This document shows positions 24,782 through 32,891 of a stretch of DNA of 64,000 nt, piece after piece. Location of the stretch: contig NZ_JARQWR010000004.1 in assembly GCF_030766725.1 (NCBI RefSeq), positions 186,001 through 250,000 of the forward strand. Direction: 5' to 3'. Positions within the stretch are counted from its first letter, which is position 1. Each line of letters starts with the position of its first letter. This DNA comes from Flavobacterium aerium (GTDB lineage Bacteria; Bacteroidota; Bacteroidia; Flavobacteriales; Flavobacteriaceae). The notes under the pieces are model-generated. The model was given only the letters and a program-made list of their open reading frames with translations, did no database searches and was not told the origin of the DNA. Position numbers and translations under genes: made by a program.

Positions 24782-24948
24782 ACATTTTTCCGCTGTTGAA
24801 CTCTTAAAAAAATGTTATAGAAAGTAGTTGTGTTGTGATTTTTATTCGTTTTTGTATATTTTATTTTCCTGCAATTAGGAATGAATATAAATAACGAAAA
24901 AGTGACGCATGCCCTATGAATAGCGACTTAAGATCTAGTATTATTTCT

Positions 24949-24956
24949 TATTTTTG
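24949..24956 (+). promoter_or_regulatory. -7 box of the four-helix membrane protein gene
   Basis: TATTTTTG matches TAnnTTTG and ends 22 nt before ATG 24979, supporting that start rather than the ATG at 24916, which lies upstream of the predicted transcript. Confidence 0.55.
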
Positions 24957-24978
24957 GATTTCAATAAAAAATCAAATT

Positions 24979-25422
24979 ATGTACAATACCGTAAAAGAAA
25001 TCCATTCAGGATGGGCATATTTAGTGTTAATTATGTTAGTTATTGCATTTGTAAACGCCTTAATAGGACTTACATCTAAAAAGACTTTTGTGAAAAAAGA
25101 CTTTATGTTGTCACTTTTTGCTTTAATTTTTACACACATTCAATTGGTAATCGGTGCTATAATGTATTTTACATCTCCTTATTTAACCGCTGCAAAAGAA
25201 ATGGGAATGGGTGGTACAATGAAAGATTCAACCTTAAGATTATATGTTTTGGAACATCCATTAATGATGTTGATAGCTATTGTACTAATTACAATGGGAT
25301 GGTCAAAACATAAAAAAGAAACTACAGATCATGCTAAATTCAAAAAGATTACCGTTTTTTACGGTATAGCTTTATTATTTGTATTGAGTAGGATACCATG
25401 GAATGTTTGGTTAAAACTATAA
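24979..25422 (+). CDS. Cytochrome b561-like four-helix membrane protein
   Basis: A 147-residue inner-membrane protein with four hydrophobic segments (about 10-31, 43-66, 85-105 and 121-140). Histidines sit near membrane edges (EIHSGWAY, FTHIQLV, LEHPLMM), reminiscent of b-type cytochrome helices, and flavobacterial homologues are often labelled cytochrome B; whether it binds heme is not shown. Start at 24979 is chosen because the promoter box lies just upstream and the upstream extension is hydrophilic and unconserved-looking. Followed by its own terminator. Confidence 0.72.
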   Translation: MYNTVKEIHSGWAYLVLIMLVIAFVNALIGLTSKKTFVKKDFMLSLFALIFTHIQLVIGAIMYFTSPYLTAAKEMGMGGTMKDSTLRLYVLEHPLMMLIAIVLITMGWSKHKKETTDHAKFKKITVFYGIALLFVLSRIPWNVWLKL

Positions 25423-25431
25423 GTATAATAG

Positions 25432-25455
25432 AGCCCTTTTATGAAGGGCTTTTTA
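25432..25455 (+). terminator. Terminator after the four-helix membrane protein
   Basis: 7-bp stem AGCCCTT / AAGGGCT, 5-nt loop, T tract. Confidence 0.75.
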
Positions 25456-25507
25456 TTTGGGTATAATAATTGTTAGTCAGAATTGTTTAATTAAAAATAT
25501 CACCTTC

Positions 25508-25984
25508 ATGAAATATAAATATATAGGATTAGTAATGACTATTAGTTTAGTGATTTTCTGCAGTAGCTATACCACAAAAACAATTGCTAAAACTGATACA
25601 ATTAAGATTTCACACTCAATTCAGGATTCTATAATCCAAGATTCAGTACAAGACTCTGTGAGAGAATATGAAGGGAAGAAATTAAAATTATATAAAAAAC
25701 ATGCACATGCCTCCTATTTAGCAGACAAGTTTAATGGAAGAAGAACGGCAAGTGGGGCGATATTCAATAACAACAAATATACTGCAGCACATAAAAAATT
25801 ACCTTTCGGTACAAAACTGAAAGTAACTAATGAAGCAAACAAAAAATCAGTTGTAGTAGTTGTAAATGATCGTGGACCCTTTACAAAAGGGAGAGAAATT
25901 GACTTAACGAAAAAAGCTTTTTTTGAAATAAGTCGTACGAAACACCATGGTTCAGTAAAAGTTACAATTGAAATAATACAATAA
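25508..25984 (+). CDS. RlpA-like double-psi beta-barrel protein
   Basis: A 158-residue exported protein: N-terminal hydrophobic segment (MKYKYIGLVMTISLVIFCSSY), a short linker with a repeated QDS pattern (SIQDSIIQDSVQDSV), then a double-psi beta-barrel domain (ASYLADKFNGRRTASGAIFNNNKYTAAHKKLPFGTKLKVT; VVNDRGPFTKGREIDLTKKAFFEI). RlpA-family proteins act at the cell wall, some as lytic transglycosylases on naked glycan strands. Cys18 could be lipidated but the -1 Phe is a poor lipobox. The SPOR domain of E. coli RlpA is absent. ATG 25508 is preferred to an upstream in-frame TTG. Confidence 0.88.
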   Translation: MKYKYIGLVMTISLVIFCSSYTTKTIAKTDTIKISHSIQDSIIQDSVQDSVREYEGKKLKLYKKHAHASYLADKFNGRRTASGAIFNNNKYTAAHKKLPFGTKLKVTNEANKKSVVVVVNDRGPFTKGREIDLTKKAFFEISRTKHHGSVKVTIEIIQ

Positions 25985-26007
25985 ATATAGGAAGCATTTT
26001 CTATTAT

Positions 26008-26040
26008 AAAAAAGACTCGTTATTGCGAGTCTTTTTTTTT
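26008..26040 (+). terminator. Terminator of the RlpA-like gene
   Basis: Stem AAAAAAGACTCG / CGAGTCTTTTTT with a 6-nt loop and long T tract. Confidence 0.85.
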
Positions 26041-26090
26041 TAAATAATTAGAAGAATAAAATTAGTAATTAATTAACATTTTAATAAGTT

Positions 26091-26120
26091 CGTTTGGTTT
26101 GGTATTTACCGAACTAACCG
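26091..26120. promoter_or_regulatory. Palindromic operator candidate for the efflux-operon regulator
   Basis: Imperfect 30-bp palindrome centred on GGTATTTACC (26101-26110); outward pairs continue through GTT/AAC and CG/CG. It covers the -33 element and the whole spacer up to the -7 box, so a bound dimer would block polymerase. Size and symmetry fit a MarR/GbsR dimer. Confidence 0.6.
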
Positions 26121-26128
26121 TATCTTTG
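26098..26128 (+). promoter_or_regulatory. Promoter of the GbsR/MarR-RND efflux operon
   Basis: TTTG at 26098-26101 and TATCTTTG at 26121-26128 with ideal 19-nt spacing; the box ends 23 nt before the regulator ATG. Confidence 0.7.
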
Positions 26129-26151
26129 CCCGAAATTTAATTGATTATTTA

Positions 26152-26643
26152 ATGAATACACAGCAAAAAGAAAAGGCTGAATTGATAGAGTTGTTTGGTG
26201 TTCACTTCGAAAATTATTATAATTTACCACCATTGGCCTCTAGAATTTTAGGGACTTTGATTATGAATAGCAGAGTTAAAGGGATGACTTTTGATGGGCT
26301 TGTTGAAAGTACAGGTGCTAGTAAAAGTTCAGTTTCAACCAACCTTAATTTATTATTGAAACTAGGAAAAATTAATTATTACACATTGTCCGGAGATCGA
26401 AAAAAATATTTTCGCTGTTCTCCTACCAGTGAAAGAATTCAAAATCAGTTACAGTTTTTAGATTCTGAAAAGGCAATGGTTAATAAGGTAAGAGAATATG
26501 AAGGCAGATTTCCAAATGAAGATGAAAGCCCTGAGAAAATAAAACACATGGAAACCTATATGAAATGCTTAGCAGAATTTGAAGACCTATTAAAAAGAGC
26601 CATTAGAGAAATGGACTTTTGTGGAACAGAAATGAATAAATAG
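26152..26643 (+). CDS. GbsR/MarR-family transcriptional regulator
   Basis: A 163-residue winged-helix DNA-binding protein. The core LPPLASRILGTLIMNSRVKGMTFDGLVESTGASKSSVSTNLNLLLKLGKINYYTLSGDRKKYFRC shows the helix-turn-helix (recognition helix ASKSSVSTNLNLLL) and wing typical of the GbsR subgroup; a C-terminal helical part provides dimerisation. It is the first gene of an operon with RND efflux genes (acrA-like ATG 38 nt after its stop), so it is most likely the local repressor, probably autoregulated through the palindrome in its own promoter. The inducer is unknown. Confidence 0.88.
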   Translation: MNTQQKEKAELIELFGVHFENYYNLPPLASRILGTLIMNSRVKGMTFDGLVESTGASKSSVSTNLNLLLKLGKINYYTLSGDRKKYFRCSPTSERIQNQLQFLDSEKAMVNKVREYEGRFPNEDESPEKIKHMETYMKCLAEFEDLLKRAIREMDFCGTEMNK

Positions 26644-26681
26644 AACCAAAATAACCTTACATATAACAAATATTTTATCAG

Positions 26682-27815
26682 ATGAAGAATAAATCTATAT
26701 GGAGTATGCTAATTGCACTACTCGTTTTATCATCGTGTGGAGATAAAAAACCACAACAACAAGCAATGGGACCAATGCCTTTTCCTGTTCAAAAAATTGT
26801 AAAGCAAGATGCAACAGTATATCAAGAGTATTCTGCTAATTTAGAAGGTCAACAAAATGTTGAGATTAGACCAAAAGTGAATGGTTTTATTGAAAAAATC
26901 TATGTTGACGAAGGTCAAGTAGTAAAAAAAGGTCAACTATTATTCAAATTAGAGACACAAGTACTAAGCCAAGATGCTAGCGCAAGTAAAGCAGCAGTAA
27001 GTGCAGCTCAAGTTGAAGTAGATCGTTTGATTCCACTTGTAGAACGAAAAATTGTGAGTAATGTACTTCTTGAAACAGCTAAAGCAAAATTAGCACAAGC
27101 AAAAAGTTCATACAACAGTATCAACGCTAACATTAATTTTGGAACAATTACAAGTCCAGTTGACGGTGTAGTAGGAAGTTTACCTTATAAAGTAGGAAGC
27201 TTAGTGAGTTCTACTACAGTAGATCCATTAACTACAGTATCTGATACGAGAGTAATGCGTGCTTATTTTTCAATGAATGAAAAGCAATTTTTAAATTTCA
27301 ACAGAACATTTAAAGGAGCTACTCTAGCGGATAAAATAAAAAGCTTACCAGAAGTAGAATTAATTTTAGTTGATAATTCAGTTTACGATCAAAAAGGTAA
27401 AATTGAAACCATCAATGGATTAGTAAATGCAAGAACTGGTAGTACACAATTTAGAGCACAATTCCCAAACCCACAAAGTCTTTTAAGAAGTGGAAGTAGC
27501 GGGATCATCCGTTTGCCAATTGAGCAAAAAGGAGTGATGCTAGTACCACAAAATGCTATATATGAAGTACAAGGAAAACAAATGCTTTATGTAGTTGAGA
27601 AAGATAATAAAGTAAAATCAAAAGTTGTTCAAACTAACGGAACATCAGAATTAAACTTTATTGTAACAGGAGGACTTGAAGAAGGTGAAGTTGTTGTTGT
27701 TGAAGGAGCATCAAAACTAGCAGATGGACAAGAAATTGTACCTCAGGACGGAACTCAAAAAGACCCAAAAGCAGCAGCACCAAGCGGAGCAGCACCAACT
27801 GCTAAAGTAAAATAA
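26682..27815 (+). CDS. RND efflux periplasmic adaptor subunit (AcrA/MexA type)
   Basis: Membrane-fusion protein of 377 residues linking the inner-membrane pump to the outer-membrane channel. Lipoprotein signal with Cys19 (VLSSCG), then barrel-sandwich/lipoyl half (EIRPKVNGFIEKIYVDEGQVVKKGQLLFKLE), a short alpha-hairpin (ASAAKVEVDRL-like, residues about 90-145), the second lipoyl half (GTITSPVDGVVGSLPYKVGSLVSS), beta-barrel and membrane-proximal domains, and an Ala/Pro/Lys-rich tail. The pump gene starts 6 nt downstream. Confidence 0.94.
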   Translation: MKNKSIWSMLIALLVLSSCGDKKPQQQAMGPMPFPVQKIVKQDATVYQEYSANLEGQQNVEIRPKVNGFIEKIYVDEGQVVKKGQLLFKLETQVLSQDASASKAAVSAAQVEVDRLIPLVERKIVSNVLLETAKAKLAQAKSSYNSINANINFGTITSPVDGVVGSLPYKVGSLVSSTTVDPLTTVSDTRVMRAYFSMNEKQFLNFNRTFKGATLADKIKSLPEVELILVDNSVYDQKGKIETINGLVNARTGSTQFRAQFPNPQSLLRSGSSGIIRLPIEQKGVMLVPQNAIYEVQGKQMLYVVEKDNKVKSKVVQTNGTSELNFIVTGGLEEGEVVVVEGASKLADGQEIVPQDGTQKDPKAAAPSGAAPTAKVK

Positions 27816-27821
27816 TATATT

Positions 27822-30800
27822 ATGATAAAGACCTTTATAGAAAGACCAGTTCTATCGACTGTAATCTCCATTTTAATTACCATTTTGGGAGTTTTGGGAT
27901 TAATGTCTTTACCAGTAGAACAATATCCTGAAATCGCACCACCTACCGTTCAGGTAAGTGCTACTTATACAGGAGCCAATGCGGAAACCGTATTAAATAG
28001 TGTTGTAATTCCATTAGAAGAAGAAATTAATGGAGTAGAAGGGATGACATACATGACTTCTACTGCAGCCAATGATGGATCGGCAAAAATCAGTGTATTC
28101 TTTGAATTAGGTATCGATCCAGATATCGCTGCCGTAAACGTTCAAAACCGTGTATCAAGAGCCACTAGTAAATTACCACAAGCGGTAATTCAAACGGGGG
28201 TTACAACATTGAAAAGTCAAACGAGTGCCTTGATGTTCTTTGCGTTATATTCAAATAACAATGAATTTGATGAAACGTTTATTCAGAACTATGCAAAAAT
28301 TAACTTAGTACCAAAATTACAACGTGTAAAAGGGGTAGGACAAGTTAATGTATTTGGTGCGAAAGATTATTCAATGCGTATTTGGATTGACCCTGAGAAA
28401 ATGGCCAATTACAAAGTAGCACCAAAAGATGTTCAAGCAGCATTAATCGAGCAAAATATTGAAGCAGCGCCAGGTAAATTTGGTGAAAATGCAGAAGGAG
28501 TTTATGAATACGTAATTAAGTATAAAGGACGTCTTTCTCAAATAGAAGAATATGAAAACATCATTATTAAGTCAACAGGAAATGGAAATTTCTTGCGCTT
28601 AAAAGATGTAGCGACAATAGAATTAGGAGCGTTTAATTACGGGACGAAAAATATTGCGATGGGTAAACAAGGTGTTGCTGTAGGTATATTCCAAACATCA
28701 GGATCTAATGCACAAGACATTATTACGGAAGTAATGCAAATTTTGGAAGAAAGTAAACCAAACTTCCCAAAAGGAGTTGATTATGTAATTCCATTTAATA
28801 CAAAAACATTCTTAGATGCATCGATTGAAAAAGTAATTTCCACATTAGTGGAAGCCTTTATTCTTGTATTTATTGTGGTATTTGTATTCTTACAAGATTT
28901 AAGATCAACATTAATTCCTGCTATTGCAGTTCCAGTAGCAATTATTGGTACATTCTTCTTTTTACAATTATTCGGATTCTCAATCAACATGTTAACGTTG
29001 TTTGCGATGATCTTAGCGATTGGTATTGTGGTCGATGATGCAATTGTCGTCGTCGAGGCCGTCCATGCGAAGTTGGACGAAGGAGCAAAATCAGCAAAAG
29101 AAGCGACAGTATCAGCGATGAATGAAATTACAGGGGCGATTGTATCGATCACATTAGTAATGTCGGCGGTATTTATTCCAGTATCATTCTTAAAAGGACC
29201 ATCAGGAGTATTCTACCAACAATTTGCCTTGACTTTAGCAATTGCAATTGCAATTTCTGCGGTAAACGCATTAACATTGAGTCCAGCATTATGTGCTTTA
29301 TTCTTAAAGCCTCATGAAGATTCAGATCATCATAAAAAAGGATTAAAAGACCGTTTCTTTACTTCTTTTAATACCGCTTTTGACTCTGTTACAAATAAAT
29401 ATACACGTTCATTACATTTCTTAGTAAAAAGAAAATGGTTGTCAATTATTGGATTAGTAGTAGTTGTGGGAATCACATTAATATTATTCAAATCGACTCC
29501 ATCAGGATTTATCCCAAATGAAGATAGAGGTATCATCATGGCCGATTTAACGTTGCCTCCAGGAACAACTTTGGAGAAAACACAATTAGCGGTAAATGAA
29601 CTAGATTCAATCTTAGCTTCAATGGATATCGTAGAATCTCGTATGAGTGTTGTAGGTTTCAGTTTATTGAACAGTGTAAATGGTGGATCATACGCCTTTA
29701 CTGTAATCAAATTGAAAGATTGGAAAGAACGTAAGGAAGCCAATCAATCAGTAGATGCTGTAGTAGGTGAATTATTCGGAAGAACAGCCCATTTCAAAGA
29801 TGCTAGAGCATTATTCTTTACACCTCCAAGTGTACAAGGTTTTGGGTCAGCAGATGGTTTTGAGATGAAATTACAAGATAAAGGAGATGATGACTGGTTA
29901 ACGGTAAGTAAAGTAAGCGGGGAGTTTTTACAAGCTTTAAATGCTAGACCAGAGATTCAGTATGCTATGACGAACTTTAATCCAACCTTCCCTCAATATC
30001 AAATGGATATTAATATTGAGAAAACTAAGGATGCAGGAATTTCAGTAACGGATATCTTCAATACACTTCAAGGATATTATGGAGGATTGTATACTACCGA
30101 TTTTAATAGATTTGGTAAACAATACCGCGTAATGATTCAAGCAAAACCAGAAGATAGAGCAACACCAGAATCATTAAATGATGTATACATCAGAAATGCA
30201 AACGACGAGCTAGTAGCAATTAGTCAGTTTGTAAGCATGAAACGTGTGTATGGACCTGAAGCAGTAAGTCGTTTCAACTTATTAAAAGCAGTAAATATCA
30301 ATGGTAAAGCAAACCCAGGATACAGTTCTGGAGATGCAATTAAAGCAATCCAAGAAGTTGCTGAACAACATTTACCAAAAACATACGGTTATGAATTCTC
30401 AGGGATGACTCGTGAAGAGATTATCGCAGGAGGTCAAGCAGCAAGTGTATTCTTATTAAGTTTAATATTTGTTTACTTCTTGTTAAGTGCACAGTATGAA
30501 AGTTATATTGTACCACTATCTGTATTGTTCTCATTACCAGTAGGTATTGCAGGAGCAATTGGATTTGTGAAACTAGCAGGATTGGAAAATAATATTTATT
30601 TCCAAGTAGCCTTAATTATGTTGATTGGACTCCTCGCGAAGAATGCGATTTTGATTGTCGAATATGCCATCCAGCGTAGGCGACATGGAATGGGCTTGTT
30701 CGAGTCGGCCATTGATGGTGCTAGAGCACGTTTACGCCCAATTTTGATGACCTCATTTGCCTTTATCTTAGGATTAATGCCATTGGCCTTATCTACAGGA

Positions 30801-30980
30801 GTTGGAGCAGTAGGTAACAAATCAATTGGTATGGGTGCAGTAGGAGGAATGTTAATCGGAACAATATTCGGGGTATTTGTAATTCCAGTATTATTCGTGA
30901 TTTTCCAAGGATTGCAAGAACGCATTAGCGGTACGAAAATCGTAGAAGAATCATCAGAATCAGAGAATCAAATTTCATAA
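27822..30980 (+). CDS. RND multidrug efflux pump (AcrB/HAE1 type)
   Basis: Proton-driven trimeric inner-membrane exporter of 1052 residues. N-terminus MIKTFIERPVLSTVISILI is typical; the TM4 proton-relay motif VDDAIVVVEAV includes Asp405-Asp406, and TM10 contains Lys940 (GLLAKNAILIVEYA). Two large periplasmic loops and 12 predicted helices are present. A third key segment, FPLSVLFSLPVGIAG-like, is intact. Two short stretches over the relay motifs use GC-rich codons unlike the rest of the gene (see findings). It is the middle gene of the regulator-adaptor-pump-channel operon; substrates cannot be predicted. Confidence 0.96.
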   Translation: MIKTFIERPVLSTVISILITILGVLGLMSLPVEQYPEIAPPTVQVSATYTGANAETVLNSVVIPLEEEINGVEGMTYMTSTAANDGSAKISVFFELGIDPDIAAVNVQNRVSRATSKLPQAVIQTGVTTLKSQTSALMFFALYSNNNEFDETFIQNYAKINLVPKLQRVKGVGQVNVFGAKDYSMRIWIDPEKMANYKVAPKDVQAALIEQNIEAAPGKFGENAEGVYEYVIKYKGRLSQIEEYENIIIKSTGNGNFLRLKDVATIELGAFNYGTKNIAMGKQGVAVGIFQTSGSNAQDIITEVMQILEESKPNFPKGVDYVIPFNTKTFLDASIEKVISTLVEAFILVFIVVFVFLQDLRSTLIPAIAVPVAIIGTFFFLQLFGFSINMLTLFAMILAIGIVVDDAIVVVEAVHAKLDEGAKSAKEATVSAMNEITGAIVSITLVMSAVFIPVSFLKGPSGVFYQQFALTLAIAIAISAVNALTLSPALCALFLKPHEDSDHHKKGLKDRFFTSFNTAFDSVTNKYTRSLHFLVKRKWLSIIGLVVVVGITLILFKSTPSGFIPNEDRGIIMADLTLPPGTTLEKTQLAVNELDSILASMDIVESRMSVVGFSLLNSVNGGSYAFTVIKLKDWKERKEANQSVDAVVGELFGRTAHFKDARALFFTPPSVQGFGSADGFEMKLQDKGDDDWLTVSKVSGEFLQALNARPEIQYAMTNFNPTFPQYQMDINIEKTKDAGISVTDIFNTLQGYYGGLYTTDFNRFGKQYRVMIQAKPEDRATPESLNDVYIRNANDELVAISQFVSMKRVYGPEAVSRFNLLKAVNINGKANPGYSSGDAIKAIQEVAEQHLPKTYGYEFSGMTREEIIAGGQAASVFLLSLIFVYFLLSAQYESYIVPLSVLFSLPVGIAGAIGFVKLAGLENNIYFQVALIMLIGLLAKNAILIVEYAIQRRRHGMGLFESAIDGARARLRPILMTSFAFILGLMPLALSTGVGAVGNKSIGMGAVGGMLIGTIFGVFVIPVLFVIFQGLQERISGTKIVEESSESENQIS

Positions 30981-30999
30981 ATTACAAAAAGCAAGACAC

Positions 31000-31037
31000 A
31001 AAAAATGAATAGAACCATAAACGGCTATTCATTTTTT
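31000..31037 (+). terminator. Hairpin between pump and outer-membrane channel genes
   Basis: Perfect 13-bp stem AAAAAATGAATAG / CTATTCATTTTTT with a 12-nt loop, ending in T residues. It looks like a partial terminator or 3'-end stabiliser that could lower channel expression relative to the pump. Confidence 0.6.
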
Positions 31038-31069
31038 GGATATTGTAATTGAAAATTAAATATATAGAT

Positions 31070-32467
31070 ATGAAATATCAAAAGACCTATAAAATAGTCG
31101 CACTTGTTGGAGTTGCTTTCGTGATGCATTCTTGCTTCGTTGCAAAAAAATACGAGAGACCAGAAGTAAAGACAGATAATCTGTATAGAACAGAACAGGC
31201 AACACAAGACAGTATATCATTGGCTAGTGTATCTTGGGAAACACTTTTTACAGACCCGATCTTACAAGGACATATTAAACAAGGATTGCAACACAATTAT
31301 GATATCAGAATTGCGATGCAAACAATTGTTTCAGCTGAAGCTTCAATGAAACAAGGGAAGGCGGGTTATATCCCAACGATTGGATTAGGAACAGACTGGA
31401 CACACCAGCAGTTATCAAAAAACAGTCAATTTGGATCATTTTTTAATGGATCAATAGATCAATATCAATTCACAGGAAATCTTTCTTGGGAAGCAGATAT
31501 TTGGGGTAAAATTAGAAGTAATAAAAGAGCAGCAAATGCTAAATACTTACAATCCATTGCAGCAAATCAAGCGGTTAAAACCCAATTGCTAGCAAATATA
31601 GCTTCTACGTACTATCAATTATTAGCATTAGATGCTCAAATTAAGATTGCAGAAGAAACGTTATTGAACCGTAATCAAAGTGTAGAAACAATCAAAGCAT
31701 TGAAAGATGCAGGAAATGTGAATGAAGTAGGTGTAAAACAAACGGAGGCACAATTGTATGCAACACAGCTGATCATTGCGGATTTAAAGACGAATGTTAC
31801 AATTCTTGAGAATACAATGAATATTCTTTTAGGTGAGGCACCAGGAAAAGTAAACAGAAGCACATTTGATGTTCAAAAAATGAATCCAGATATTAAATTG
31901 GGTGTACCAGCTTTATTGTTAAGTAAAAGACCAGACGTTATTGCTGCAGAGTATAACTTGATTAATACATTTGAATTGACAAACATGGCAAAAAGCAGTT
32001 TCTATCCTACTTTCAAAGTAACAGCTACTGGAGGTTTTCAGAGTTTGGAATTGAAAGAATGGTTTAATGCAAATTCACTTTTCGCTAATGTAGTAACAGG
32101 ATTAACTCAGCCACTTTTTAATCAAAGACAAATTAGAACGCAGCACGAGATTGCTAAAGCAAATCAAGAAAAAGCATTCTTACAATTTGAACAATCTTTA
32201 TTAACAGCTGGAAAAGAAGTTTCAGATGCATTATCACAATACAATAACGAAACCTACAAACTAACAATAAGAGAGAAACAAGCGGATGCATTACGTAAAG
32301 CAGCTACTTATTCAGATGAGTTATTAACGTATGGTTTAGTGAATTACTTAGAAGTGTTGACTGCTAAAGATCAAGCTTTAAGTACAGAATTAGATTTAAT
32401 TGACAACAAATACAAACAATACAACGCCGTAATTATGCTTTACAAAGCATTAGGAGGAGGATGGTAA
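31070..32467 (+). CDS. Outer-membrane efflux channel (TolC/OprM, NodT family lipoprotein)
   Basis: Outer-membrane factor of about 465 residues that completes the tripartite RND pump. The N-terminus has a lipoprotein signal with Cys22 (VMHSC), followed by FVAKKYERPEV, the usual mature start of this group, then two OEP repeats of long helices and strands (ANIASTYYQLLALDAQIKIAEETL; LLSKRPDVIAAEYNL; ALSQYNNETYKLTIREKQADALRKA). ATG 31070 is preferred over an in-frame TTG at 31049 because the signal peptide starts there. It ends at a bidirectional terminator. Confidence 0.93.
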   Translation: MKYQKTYKIVALVGVAFVMHSCFVAKKYERPEVKTDNLYRTEQATQDSISLASVSWETLFTDPILQGHIKQGLQHNYDIRIAMQTIVSAEASMKQGKAGYIPTIGLGTDWTHQQLSKNSQFGSFFNGSIDQYQFTGNLSWEADIWGKIRSNKRAANAKYLQSIAANQAVKTQLLANIASTYYQLLALDAQIKIAEETLLNRNQSVETIKALKDAGNVNEVGVKQTEAQLYATQLIIADLKTNVTILENTMNILLGEAPGKVNRSTFDVQKMNPDIKLGVPALLLSKRPDVIAAEYNLINTFELTNMAKSSFYPTFKVTATGGFQSLELKEWFNANSLFANVVTGLTQPLFNQRQIRTQHEIAKANQEKAFLQFEQSLLTAGKEVSDALSQYNNETYKLTIREKQADALRKAATYSDELLTYGLVNYLEVLTAKDQALSTELDLIDNKYKQYNAVIMLYKALGGGW

Positions 32468-32515
32468 TAAACCTTGCTTTATGTAATGGTTTTGGTTAAT
32501 TTTTTCGTTTTTAGT

Positions 32516-32554
32516 AAAACCACTGAGTGTGCCTGTATACTCAGTGGTTTTTTT
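32516..32554. terminator. Bidirectional terminator closing the efflux operon
   Basis: 13-bp stem AAAACCACTGAGT / ACTCAGTGGTTTT with a 10-nt loop and T tract; A/T flanks suit both strands. Confidence 0.85.
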
Positions 32555-32558
32555 ATAT

Positions 32559-32891
32559 CTAAAGTTGACTTTGCAAATAGTTGATGTCTTCTTGAGAAAG
32601 CTGTCTTAAATCGATTTCAATTACGTTATTAGTGTTCAAACCCATTTTATTTGTTATTTCAATGATGGCTTTATCAAGCGCAGTTTTTAATCGATCTCTG
32701 TTCTGAATAGTTTGTAGATAACCATCCGTTGGATCCATTGTAAAACTTAACTGAATAATGTTTTCATCATTTTCAAACCCATGAATTTCGTGAACATTCC
32801 AATTGGATTTAGATTGAGGTTTGTAACTACGGTTTAACTTGTAGTTGAAATTCTCGATAATTTCAATTATTTTAAAAGAATCAATCTTCAT
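32559..32891 (-). CDS. Unrecognised 110-residue protein coupled to the YpdA-type reductase
   Basis: I do not recognise this protein. It is soluble and hydrophilic, with a predicted alpha/beta pattern (MKIDSFKIIEIIENFNYKLNRSYK; ENIIQLSFTMDPTDGYLQTIQNRDRLKTALDKAIIEITNKMGL) and no signal peptide or cysteines. Its ATG overlaps the reductase stop codon in a TAATG arrangement, which implies translational coupling and a fixed stoichiometric link to that enzyme. Function is unknown; the coupling suggests an accessory role. Confidence 0.75.
   Translation of the reverse strand: MKIDSFKIIEIIENFNYKLNRSYKPQSKSNWNVHEIHGFENDENIIQLSFTMDPTDGYLQTIQNRDRLKTALDKAIIEITNKMGLNTNNVIEIDLRQLSQEDINYLQSQL

Noticed and set aside
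24916..24978. 21-residue N-terminal extension of the four-helix membrane protein
   Set aside because: The TATTTTTG box at 24949-24956 lies inside it, so the predicted transcript begins after the extension.
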